Assembly: GCA_943370595.1 (NCBI GenBank)
Contig: CALRRO020000004.1
Span: 124,001-188,000 of the forward strand
Reading direction: 5' to 3'
From: Piscinibacter sp943370595
GTDB lineage: Bacteria; Pseudomonadota; Gammaproteobacteria; Burkholderiales; Burkholderiaceae_C
Length of the DNA: 64,000 nt
The translations under genes were made by a program, and so were the position numbers. Positions 49,035 to 56,632 of this stretch are shown here, in pieces. The notes beneath the pieces were generated by a model, which had not been told where the DNA came from, did not search any database, and was given only the letters and a program-made list of their open reading frames with translations. Numbering within the stretch: position 1 is the stretch's first letter; the number at the start of each line of letters is the position of its first letter.

Positions 49035-49253
49035 ATGGACAGCGTACAGACGGTCAAGGTGTACAGCTTCAGGGTCTTCGAGCTCGTGCCGGAGGCCTAC
49101 CACGTCTCCAGCTTCAAGGCGCCTCGCCAGGCCATCGTCGAGCGCTATCGCGGCGAAGTGCTCGAAGGCACCGGCGAGGAAATCGACGTGTCCGAACTCG
49201 ATGCCCAGGGCCGCTATCGGCGCGTGGCGACGGGCTGGGGCGCGCTCGACTGA
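49035..49253 (+). CDS. Small conserved-looking hypothetical protein
   Basis: Protein of 72 residues with CAGGGAG ahead of the ATG at 49035. It is soluble and balanced in charge: VKVYSFRVFELVPEAYHV, then APRQAIVERYRGEVLEGTGEEIDVSEL, shown in part. The composition is like a folded protein rather than a chance frame. No family is recognised. It stands alone between the S8 protease and a small membrane peptide gene. Confidence 0.6.
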   Translation: MDSVQTVKVYSFRVFELVPEAYHVSSFKAPRQAIVERYRGEVLEGTGEEIDVSELDAQGRYRRVATGWGALD

Positions 49254-49271
49254 TCGCGCCCCCACCGCTGC

Positions 49272-49292
49272 GCCGTCTTGACAACAGACGGC
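49272..49292. repeat. Perfect 7-bp inverted repeat with TTGACA in the centre
   Basis: GCCGTCT-TGACAAC-AGACGGC is a perfect inverted repeat 18 bp after the 72-residue gene. It contains TTGACA, a consensus -35 hexamer. It may be an operator, or the stem of a weak terminator; no U-tract follows closely. Confidence 0.35.
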
Positions 49293-49416
49293 ACACAGTC
49301 GTGCTTTTCTGCCGTGTGCTCGACATCATTCGGGCGCAACATCGGGCTCGCGTACCGACTTCGTCCAGCCGCACCCGTGCTGGAGACCTCGGCCACGCCT
49401 GCCCCAGGAGGCCGAC

Positions 49417-49593
49417 ATGCTGACCGCGTCCCTGATCTCCCTGCCCCCGGACACCGTCCGTGGCATGGTCGAGGCTGAGTCGGCGGGTGCGCGGGGCACC
49501 GGTGGCGGCAACGCGACCGAGCGACGCTGCGGCCTCGTGCTGCTGGTGCTGGCCGTCGCGGCGGCGTCGATGTTCGCGCTGCTGCTGCACTGA
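49417..49593 (+). CDS. Small single-pass membrane peptide
   Basis: A 58-residue reading frame with an excellent AGGAGG ribosome site 6 bp before its ATG. The first 35 residues are soluble (MLTASLISLPPDTVRGM, then a Gly/Ala/Thr stretch), followed by RRCGLVLLVLAVAAASMFALLLH, a C-terminal membrane helix with a basic lead-in (cited in two parts: RRCGLVLLVL, AVAAASMFALLLH). A -35-like TTGACA lies about 140 bp upstream. It is unknown, and its location just before a PEP-CTERM gene may be coincidental. Confidence 0.5.
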   Translation: MLTASLISLPPDTVRGMVEAESAGARGTGGGNATERRCGLVLLVLAVAAASMFALLLH

Positions 49594-49788
49594 CCCGGCC
49601 CGAACGGGCCATCCGGCCGCTGCCGGTTCATGCGGCGTCATGCCGCGTCCGTCGATCGGGCCATGGGCACTCTGCCCACTCGATGAAGGCTTGACACGCT
49701 CCCTGGGTACTCTGTCTGTCGGGATGCCTTCAGACCGCTTCGCCGCAACGCGGCGGCAGCGCCTCCACAACCTGCCAGGAGAGTACTC

Positions 49789-50424
49789 ATGCAGTTCCGC
49801 CGCAAGGCACTCCATCGGAGCCTGTGGGCCGCCGCGACGCTGCTGTCGCTGCTGCCTGCGGCCCATGCCGCCGACTTCGTCACCCGCACGCAGGACCTCG
49901 GCACGCTCGTCGCGCCGGTGACGCTGTCCTACAACCACTCCTTCAACGACACCAACCTGTCGCTGGCCGGCCTGCAGCTCGCCGAGCTGCCCGGCAGCAC
50001 GCTGTTGTCGACCGACCGCTTCTACGACACCTACGCCTTCCGCGTCGATGGTTCGACCTTCAACTCGCTGACCGCGACCATCGACCTGGGCAGCTGGTTC
50101 GACATCTCCAACCTGCAGGTCCGCCTCTACCGCGGCGACCCGCTGACCACCCTCACCGGCCCGCTCGACCCCAACCTGCTGCTCGCCTGGACTTCGCAGT
50201 CCCTGACGGCGCAGAGCACCGGCGGCGACGTGCAGGTGATCGTCCCGACCGACCTCGACGCCGGCAGCTACGTGCTGCAGGTGCGCGGCAACATCACCGG
50301 CACCTATGGCGGCAGCTATGCCGGCGTGCTCAACCTCGCGCCGGTGCCCGAGCCCGGTGCCGTGGGCATGATGCTGGCCGGCTTCGGCCTGCTCGGCTTC
50401 ATGGCGCGCCGCCGCCAGGCTTGA
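49789..50424 (+). CDS. PEP-CTERM sorting protein (1)
   Basis: Exported protein of 211 residues with signal peptide ending AHAAD and a PEP-CTERM tail: VPEPGAVGMMLAGFGLLGF then ARRRQA. The mature part is a beta-rich domain of about 150 residues resembling other PEP-CTERM FxDxF-type proteins (VTLSYNHSFND, YDTYAFRVDGS). It should be cleaved and anchored or released by an exosortase (EpsH) not in this window. AGGAGAG precedes the ATG, and a strong terminator follows. Confidence 0.88.
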   Translation: MQFRRKALHRSLWAAATLLSLLPAAHAADFVTRTQDLGTLVAPVTLSYNHSFNDTNLSLAGLQLAELPGSTLLSTDRFYDTYAFRVDGSTFNSLTATIDLGSWFDISNLQVRLYRGDPLTTLTGPLDPNLLLAWTSQSLTAQSTGGDVQVIVPTDLDAGSYVLQVRGNITGTYGGSYAGVLNLAPVPEPGAVGMMLAGFGLLGFMARRRQA

Positions 50425-50443
50425 ACCCGACAACAGCAAGAAG

Positions 50444-50467
50444 AAGGGGCCGCGCGAGCGGCCCCTT
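50444..50467. terminator. Bidirectional-type hairpin terminator
   Basis: AAGGGGCCGC-GCGA-GCGGCCCCTT is a perfect 10-bp stem with a GCGA tetraloop, 20 bp after the first PEP-CTERM gene and 39 bp past the convergent one. The A/T ends give a short T or A tail on both strands, suiting termination from either side. Confidence 0.85.
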
Positions 50468-50505
50468 CGTCGTTCCAGCGCCGCCGAGACGGCGCGCAGC
50501 CGGGT

Positions 50506-51231
50506 TCAGTCGACGCGACGGCGTCGCGAAGCGCCCGCGACGACACCCAGGCCGGCGAACATCAGCGCCAGCGCGCCGGGCTCGGGGATCGGGGCCAGCG
50601 CATTGACGGTGACCATGTCGAAGCGCCAGGTTCCGCTCGTGGCGTAGGAACTGGCCGGATTCGACGCCACGTAGCTGCCGGCGGGGCCGAAGCCCGACAC
50701 CACGCGGAAGCCGAACAGCGGGTTGTTGTCGGCCCCGGCGATCGACGACAGGTCGATACTGCGCCCGTTGAACCAGGTGTCGCCGGCATTGCCGATGAAG
50801 CTGGCCACGTCGGCGAAGCTCGCGCCGCCATCCAGCGTGATCTGCACGAACTCGTTCGCGGCTGCAGTGTTGCTGTGGCGCAGGTCGTAGGCGATGGAGA
50901 TGTCCTGCCAGCCGAGCGTGCTCACCAGGAAGAAGGCGCCGGCCGTCTTCGGGCCGTTGCCCTGGCTCGGGAAGGTGGTGATGCCCCAGCCGGTGTCGTC
51001 GACGGTCACTGGATCGGACGAGCCGCCGTTGGCCGAACCACTGGCGAACGATGCGCTGGTGCCGCCGATCGCCGACACCGTGCCCGCGCCGATCGACGCG
51101 ACGGTGCTGCCGGTGCTCGTCGAGGCGTCAGGCACCACCGAGTTGAAGTTCCACTGGGTGACGATGCCGGCTTGCGCCGTGCCGGCGAGCAGGGCCGCGG
51201 CGGCGGCGGCGAGTGCGTTCTTGACGAGCAT
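50506..51231 (-). CDS. PEP-CTERM sorting protein (2)
   Basis: Exported protein of 241 residues: signal peptide ending GTAQAG and C-terminal IPEPGALALMFAGLGVVAG then SRRRRVD. The mature domain is rich in Ser, Thr, Gly and Ala in its first third and beta-type later (GWQDISIAYDLRHSNTAAN, in part), resembling PEP-CTERM surface or matrix proteins. It is convergent with protein (1) and downstream of protein (3) by 14 bp, so (3) and (2) are likely cotranscribed. Confidence 0.88.
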   Translation of the reverse strand: MLVKNALAAAAAALLAGTAQAGIVTQWNFNSVVPDASTSTGSTVASIGAGTVSAIGGTSASFASGSANGGSSDPVTVDDTGWGITTFPSQGNGPKTAGAFFLVSTLGWQDISIAYDLRHSNTAAANEFVQITLDGGASFADVASFIGNAGDTWFNGRSIDLSSIAGADNNPLFGFRVVSGFGPAGSYVASNPASSYATSGTWRFDMVTVNALAPIPEPGALALMFAGLGVVAGASRRRRVD

Positions 51232-51245
51232 GGCGGTGGTCCTGG

Positions 51246-51977
51246 TCAGGGTTGCGAAACGGGCTTGCGGCGGCGTCCGGCAGCGGCGGCGATGCCGAGG
51301 CCGGCGAGCATCAGCGCCAGCGCACCGGGCTCGGGCACCGGCACGACCTGCACGCCGGTCACCGCGAGTGTCGAGGTCACGCTGTAGTCGGCGACGTCGA
51401 CCACGCCGAAGGCCAGCGTGTGCAGGCCGCTCGACGCGAAGCTCAGGCTGAAGCTCTGCTCGCCGGTCTGCAGCAGGTTGCCGAGACGGCCGGGCAGCGT
51501 GGCCTCGCCGGACCCTCCCAGGCGGATGAACTGGCCGTCGATGACGGCGAAGGCATAGTCGGCGAAGGTATCGCTGGTGCCGAAGTCCCAGCGGAAGCTC
51601 AGCGTGTCACCCGCGGACGCGATGAAGGACTGCGAGGCCGCGGATCCTTCGTAGGCCTGCAGGCCACCGAGCGGATCGGGGTCGAGCGTGCCGCCGGCCA
51701 GGCCGACGAAGGACTCGACGCCGCTGACCTCGGCAGCACCCTGCCCTGAGCGGTTCAAGGCGCCTGCAGGCAGCGGGAAGTCGTCCTCGAAGGCCAGCGA
51801 CGCGGTGGTCAGCCAGAGCTCGTTGGTGCCGGCACCGGCTTGCACGCTGGCGTCGCCGAGCACCTGCCAGCCGGCCAGGCCGGAGCTGAAGTTGCCGTTG
51901 CCGAGGGCCTGGGCATGGGCGCCCAGCGAAGCGGCGGCGAGCGCCGCAGCCAGGGCGATGGAGTGAAGGGTTCGCAT
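51246..51977 (-). CDS. PEP-CTERM sorting protein (3)
   Basis: Exported protein of 243 residues with a signal peptide ending LGAHAQ and the tail VPVPEPGALALMLAGLGIAA then GRRRKP. The mature part begins GNGNFSSGLAGWQVLGD, the opening of carbohydrate-binding-like jelly-roll domains found in many PEP-CTERM proteins, and continues through ESFVGLAGGTLDP and DTLSFRWDFGTSDT. Its tail differs from protein (2) at only a few positions, so the two sorting signals are recently related. It lies 26 bp after the nuclease gene. Confidence 0.88.
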   Translation of the reverse strand: MRTLHSIALAAALAAASLGAHAQALGNGNFSSGLAGWQVLGDASVQAGAGTNELWLTTASLAFEDDFPLPAGALNRSGQGAAEVSGVESFVGLAGGTLDPDPLGGLQAYEGSAASQSFIASAGDTLSFRWDFGTSDTFADYAFAVIDGQFIRLGGSGEATLPGRLGNLLQTGEQSFSLSFASSGLHTLAFGVVDVADYSVTSTLAVTGVQVVPVPEPGALALMLAGLGIAAAAGRRRKPVSQP

Positions 51978-52003
51978 GGCAATGTGGAGTTCGAAGTGAG
52001 GGG

Positions 52004-55000
52004 TCAGCGCAACACGAAATCGCGCGAGGGGACGATCGCCGCGGGGCTGACGCCGCGCAGCGTGGCCAGCGTGCGGGCGGCCGCAGGGCCGGTGCCGTCG
52101 ACGTCGATCTGCACCAGCACGCCGGCGGGCGACGCCTGCAGGCGAACGATGCCGTCGGCGAAGGCGGTGTCGGGGTTCACGCCGATCGCCTGCAGCAGCA
52201 GCGACAGGTCGATGCGGTCGCTGCCCGGTGCGAAGTCGGTGACGGTGTCGCCGGCATCGCGCAGCGAGCGGTAGACGAACAGGTCGGCGCCGCTGCCGCC
52301 GGTGAGCGTGTCGGCCCCTTCGCCGCCGGTCAGGCGGTCGTCGCCGGCCGAACCGAGCAGGGTGTCGCGCCCGGCCGTGCCCAGCACGGTCCAGTAGATC
52401 GACAGCCCGACCACCACCGGGTCGTGGTCCGACGAACGGTACGGTGTCGCGCTGAAGTAGTCGGGGCCGCAGGTGGCGCAGGCCGGCTGCTTGAACTCCA
52501 GGTTGTAGTCGATCACCGAGGGCTCGTCGGCATTGATGTGCCATTCGGTGGCACCACTGACCTTGTCCGACAGCGAGGCCGACGCCATCGCGTGGTCGAG
52601 CCGGCCGGCAGCGCCGTCGAACACGTAGGAGTAGCCGAAGCTGTTGAACACGCCGATCTGGTCGACGAAGCCGCTGGCCGCCAGCGAGGCGATCGGGTCT
52701 TCCTGCGCGTAGGCGTTGAAGTCGCCGATCAGCAGCACGTCGCCGCTGCCGGTGCTGGCCTGCAGGCCACCGACAAACGTGGCCAGCGCCTGCGCCTGCT
52801 GCGTGCGGCGATCGTTGAAGCAGCCCTGCCCGTCGCCCTGATCGAGATCCGCCCCGGCCGCGCCGTCGCAGCCCTTGGACTTGAAGTGGTTGACGACGAC
52901 GACGAAGCGCTCGCCGTTGGCGGCAGCGAACAACTGCGCCAGCGGCGGGCGGTTGTGGATCGGGTCGGTGTCGGACAGCGAGCCGCCCACCGGCGCCACC
53001 CGCGCGGCGCGGTAGATCATCGCCACCTTGATCGCGTCGGTGCCGGTGCCGCTGGCCGGGTCGGCCACACGGCTGTAGGTGCCCGCGCCGAGCTTCGCGT
53101 TGAGCGCGTCGACGAGGTTCTGCACGGCCGTTGCGCCGTTGTTCTGGATCTCCATCAGGCCGACCACGTCCGCGTCGAGTGCCGCGATCGATTCGACGAT
53201 CTTGCTGCGCTGGCGCACGAACTCGGCCAGGCTGTCGGCGCCGCGGCAGTTCGCCGCCGACACCGCACCGCCGAGCGAGCAGCCCTGGCCGGTCTGGCCG
53301 GTCGCGGTGCTGCCGTCGGTGAAGGTGGTGAAGTAGTTCAGCACGTTGGCGCTGGCCACGCGCAGGTTGCCGCCGACGGGCTCCGGCGTCGTGCGACGCG
53401 CGTTCTCTCGGGTGAAGCTCAGCGGCGCGGTCGGCTGGATCTTGTAGTCGCCGAAGCCGGTGTTGCTGTTCGTCGCCAGGCCGTAGTCGATCACGCCGGT
53501 CACGGCGTTCACGGTGTCGCCGGCCCGCAGCGTGTTGTCGGCAGCGAGGTACGGCGTCGGGTTCGGGTTCTGCACCGAGGTCGCGTCGTCCAGCAGGATG
53601 CGGGCGCGTGCATTGGCATCGGCCAGCGCCTGCGCATCCGGTCCCGGGCGGTGGCGGTTGGTCGGCGTTTCCATGCGGCCGCCGGCCGACAGCGTCACCT
53701 GGCCGTAGCGACCGAGGAAGAAGTTCTGCGACACCGTCAGCGGCCCGCGCAGCGTGACCAGCATGCCCTCGAAGCGCTCCAGCTCGTCGTTGACCGCCTC
53801 GGGCAGCACCACCTCGAGCGGCGTCACGGCGAAGCCGCTGCCCAGCACCGTCAGGCCGGCGATGCCGGTCAGCTCGGTCACCGGGTGGGCCAGCGTGTCG
53901 GCATTGCTCGCCGCACCGGTGTTGAACTCGGTGACCGTGCCGCTGAGCTGCACCAGCTGGCCGGCGCTCACGGTCGGTGCCGTGCTGGTGAAGACGAAGA
54001 TGCCGTCGGAGGTGTCGGGGTTGCCGTCGCCGGTCGCATCCTGCAGGAAGAAGCCGTTGTTGGTGCGCAGCGTGACGACACCGCGCGTGGTCACCGTCTG
54101 GCCGGCCAGCGGGCTGGTTCCCGTGCTGCCCTGGATGTCGTAGATCGGCGTGACCGAGGCGATGCTCACGTTGATCGTGCACGAGGCCGACTGCGTGGCG
54201 TTATTGCTCCAGTTCAGCGCGATGGCATACGCCCCCGGCGCCGCGGTGGCGGCCACGTTCAGCGTGAACTGCGCCGTGCCGCCAACGGCAGTGGCCGGCT
54301 GGAAGGTGCCGAGGCTGAAGCCCGCCGGCAGCGTGCCGGTGACCGTGGCCGCGTTGACGATGCTGTCGGCATCGCGGGCCGTGGCCTGCACCGTGCCCGC
54401 CGTGCCGACGAGCAGCGTGGTGGCCGGGCAGCTCGGCACGATCGGCTGCGCCACGGCGCTCCCGCAGGGCTGCAGCGCCGTGGCGCTGTTGCGCGGGGTC
54501 GGCGTGCCGGCGCTGAAGTCGGTGCCGTTGTTGTCGCTGTCGGTGCAGCCGCCGGCGCTGCGCAGCACCGCGCTGGTCGCCACCGTGGCCGGCGCGGCCG
54601 CGCCTTCGAAGAACGTCGCGGCACCCCAGCCGACCAGATCGACGAGTGCGCCGCCAGTGGGCGCGCTGCCGCTCAGTGCGGTGGTGGACGCGACCAGCGC
54701 CACCTTGCCGCCAGTGGCCGACATCGGGATCGTGCCGGTCGCGTCGGGCGTCGGCAGGTTCTGCGTGCCGCCACCCTGTGCGGCCTGCTGCACCAGGTAG
54801 TACTGGCCCGGTGCGAGCGTGGTCGCCGTCAGGTTGGTGACCTGCCAGCTCGAACCGGCGGTCGACGCGTACTGCACCGACCAGCCGGCCAGGCTGACCG
54901 GCGAGGCGCCGGCATTGAACACCTCGATGAAGTCGTTGCGCAGCGTGGTGCCGCCGTTGCCGCCACCGCCGTAGACCTGGCTGATCACCACGCCGCTGAC

Positions 55001-55078
55001 GGACGCCTGCGTGGCCGCGGCCGACAACATCAGCGCGGCCGCACCGATGGCACGAAGAAGGGAACGATGAAGTCTCAT
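52004..55078 (-). CDS. ExeM/NucH-type extracellular nuclease with RTX C-terminus
   Basis: Large exported protein of 1,024 residues. It has a Sec signal ending ATQAS, then a lamin-tail domain (VISQVYGGGGNGGTTLRNDF, in part, about 27-150), an Ig-like and an OB-like region, and an endonuclease/exonuclease/phosphatase domain from about 560. Nuclease motifs are LRVASANVLNYFTT, DVVGLMEIQNNG, FVVVVNHFKSKG, LLIGDFNAYAQEDP and SSDHDPVVVGL. The last ~120 residues hold RTX repeats (GGEGADTL, GGSGADLF) and a type I secretion-like end (DFVLR). It probably degrades extracellular DNA. The ATG at 55078 gives the best signal peptide; one at 55093 is possible. Confidence 0.88.
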   Translation of the reverse strand: MRLHRSLLRAIGAAALMLSAAATQASVSGVVISQVYGGGGNGGTTLRNDFIEVFNAGASPVSLAGWSVQYASTAGSSWQVTNLTATTLAPGQYYLVQQAAQGGGTQNLPTPDATGTIPMSATGGKVALVASTTALSGSAPTGGALVDLVGWGAATFFEGAAAPATVATSAVLRSAGGCTDSDNNGTDFSAGTPTPRNSATALQPCGSAVAQPIVPSCPATTLLVGTAGTVQATARDADSIVNAATVTGTLPAGFSLGTFQPATAVGGTAQFTLNVAATAAPGAYAIALNWSNNATQSASCTINVSIASVTPIYDIQGSTGTSPLAGQTVTTRGVVTLRTNNGFFLQDATGDGNPDTSDGIFVFTSTAPTVSAGQLVQLSGTVTEFNTGAASNADTLAHPVTELTGIAGLTVLGSGFAVTPLEVVLPEAVNDELERFEGMLVTLRGPLTVSQNFFLGRYGQVTLSAGGRMETPTNRHRPGPDAQALADANARARILLDDATSVQNPNPTPYLAADNTLRAGDTVNAVTGVIDYGLATNSNTGFGDYKIQPTAPLSFTRENARRTTPEPVGGNLRVASANVLNYFTTFTDGSTATGQTGQGCSLGGAVSAANCRGADSLAEFVRQRSKIVESIAALDADVVGLMEIQNNGATAVQNLVDALNAKLGAGTYSRVADPASGTGTDAIKVAMIYRAARVAPVGGSLSDTDPIHNRPPLAQLFAAANGERFVVVVNHFKSKGCDGAAGADLDQGDGQGCFNDRRTQQAQALATFVGGLQASTGSGDVLLIGDFNAYAQEDPIASLAASGFVDQIGVFNSFGYSYVFDGAAGRLDHAMASASLSDKVSGATEWHINADEPSVIDYNLEFKQPACATCGPDYFSATPYRSSDHDPVVVGLSIYWTVLGTAGRDTLLGSAGDDRLTGGEGADTLTGGSGADLFVYRSLRDAGDTVTDFAPGSDRIDLSLLLQAIGVNPDTAFADGIVRLQASPAGVLVQIDVDGTGPAAARTLATLRGVSPAAIVPSRDFVLR

Positions 55079-55452
55079 GTGGGTCTTTGTCATCTGCCGG
55101 CGCCGATCGGCACCCCTGGTCAGGAGCCTGAGGCCGGGCCTTGGCAGGGTCATGTCGGCAGACCCGGCGCGCATGCGCCGATGCGCTCACGCATCGATGA
55201 CAGCGCTCGCGCGGCCCCTCGCGACTTGACGCGTTGATGTCGTTGCGACGTCATCCCCCCGCGAATGTGTTGGTCCGTGCGGCTCATGACCCTGTCGCGG
55301 AAGCTTCAACTCGCGAGGCCATCATGGTTCCGCAGGCTCCGGACCGGGAGTGGAGCCCGCCCGTTCGAGCCATGCAGACAGTGCGTACGGACACGCTTGC
55401 GCGTTCATCGAGTGGTCACCAACTTCTGGATCGACTTCACAGGGACATGACC
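55079..55452. other. 374-bp intergenic region between nuclease and PEP-CTERM (4)
   Basis: Shared upstream region of two divergent exported-protein genes. It contains a consensus-like TTGACG followed by an imperfect inverted repeat, GATGTCGTTGCGACGTCATC, near 55234-55254, but no convincing paired -10 element. I see no RNA gene and no convincing coding frame in it. Confidence 0.4.
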
Positions 55453-55932
55453 ATGAATCACAGAACCTTGGCCGCGGCGCTCGCGCTGGCTGCCGGCTGC
55501 GCTGCGATGCCGGCCTTCGCTGCCGAGCGAAGCAACGACGACAGCTTCCACGACCGGCTGCGCGAGATCGCCGAAGAGCGGCTCTCGTTCACCTGGAACC
55601 GCTCGAACGACGAGGACTGGCTCGAGCGCCTCGGCCCGCGCGTGAACCGCGACGACTGGGAGGCCGCCTGGCGCCGCATCGAGGAGCGCTTCGAGAACCG
55701 CGGACGCGACCACGACAAGCCCGGCCATGGCTGGGGCGGCTGGTCCGGCTGGGGAAGCTGGGGCGGTTGGCACGTCGGTCATGGCGATCACGGCGGCGGC
55801 TACGGCCACGGCTGGCACGGCAAGCCCTGGCTCGACCCGCACTGCGTGACGCCGGTGCCCGAGCCGGCCAGCGCCGCGCTGATGGCCGGCGGCCTGCTGG
55901 CCCTGGGCTGGGTGCGTCGTCGCCGGCGCTGA
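55453..55932 (+). CDS. PEP-CTERM protein (4), Trp/Gly/His-rich
   Basis: Exported protein of 159 residues: signal peptide ending AFAAE, a charged helical middle (DRLREIAEERLSFTW, VNRDDWEAAWRRIEERF), a low-complexity stretch alternating Gly, Trp and His, and the tail VPEPASAALMAGGLLAL then RRRRR. The ATG at 55453 is 7 bp after GGGA; an ATG two codons earlier is the alternative. The His-rich segment could bind metal or dock polysaccharide, but this is a guess. It is convergent with the coiled-coil gene by 3 bp. Confidence 0.82.
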   Translation: MNHRTLAAALALAAGCAAMPAFAAERSNDDSFHDRLREIAEERLSFTWNRSNDEDWLERLGPRVNRDDWEAAWRRIEERFENRGRDHDKPGHGWGGWSGWGSWGGWHVGHGDHGGGYGHGWHGKPWLDPHCVTPVPEPASAALMAGGLLALGWVRRRRR

Positions 55933-55935
55933 GCC

Positions 55936-56619
55936 TCAGCGCGCCGGGGCCACGACCAGGCGCTGCGCTTCGATCTCGCTGCGCAGCGCTTCGGCGCGGT
56001 TCTCCAGCTTGACGCTGTCCAGCCCGATCAGGCCCTCGCTCCCACCGAGCCGGCGCACCTCGTCGAGCAGCCGGCGCGAGATCGCATAGAGCTCGCCGTT
56101 CTGCGTCTCCGCGCGACCGAGGGCCTGCGTGCTGCGCTCCAGCAGCGTGGTCGTGGTGGTCACGGTCTGCGTGCGCTCGGCGAGCAGGCGCTGGTGCTCC
56201 TGCAGCGCCTTGCCGAGTTCGTCGATGCGCGCCAGTTGCGCCGCATCACGTTCGGCCGCGCTGCGCTTGAGGGTCTCGAGCTCGGTGCGCAGTTGGGCCA
56301 GCTCGCCTTCCGTGCGGGCGAGGTCGGCGCGTGCACGGCCGGCCTGCGACTGCAAGGCACCGAGCTGCGCATTGCTCTTCTTCGCCGCGGCATCGAGCTT
56401 GTCCTTCTCCGCGGCCAGCTCGGCCTTCTCGCGCTGCAGCGCCGACTGCTGCTCCTGTGCACTGCGCAGCGCCTGCTGGGCGCGACGCAGGGCCTCGCGC
56501 TCGCGGCTGGCGCGCTTGTCGTCCTGGGCCAGTGCCGGCACGGCCAGCGCGGATCCGAGCACGGCGGCGAGCATGGCGGCGAGCAGGCGGGCTCGCCCCG
56601 GGGTCATCAGCTTGTCCAT
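55936..56619 (-). CDS. Periplasmic coiled-coil protein, last gene of the Ton-like operon
   Basis: Exported protein of 227 residues with a signal peptide ending ALAQD. Residues about 35-150 are one long coiled coil rich in Ala, Gln, Glu and Arg, followed by a TTTTT motif and a compact C-terminal helix-rich part (AISRRLLDEVRRLG, VKLENRAEALRSEIEAQRL in part). It could bridge inner and outer membranes or brace the TonB-like complex. It starts 13 bp after the porin gene, which supports common transcription. No named family is recognised. Confidence 0.75.
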   Translation of the reverse strand: MDKLMTPGRARLLAAMLAAVLGSALAVPALAQDDKRASREREALRRAQQALRSAQEQQSALQREKAELAAEKDKLDAAAKKSNAQLGALQSQAGRARADLARTEGELAQLRTELETLKRSAAERDAAQLARIDELGKALQEHQRLLAERTQTVTTTTTLLERSTQALGRAETQNGELYAISRRLLDEVRRLGGSEGLIGLDSVKLENRAEALRSEIEAQRLVVAPAR

Positions 56620-56632
56620 GGGGTGCGCGGGT

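Noticed and set aside
52424..55237. Very long open frame (over 900 codons) on the plus strand
   Set aside because: It is antisense to the nuclease gene, is dominated by Arg, Ala, Gly, Val and His with no domain, and arises from GC-rich codon use. The opposite strand has clear catalytic motifs.
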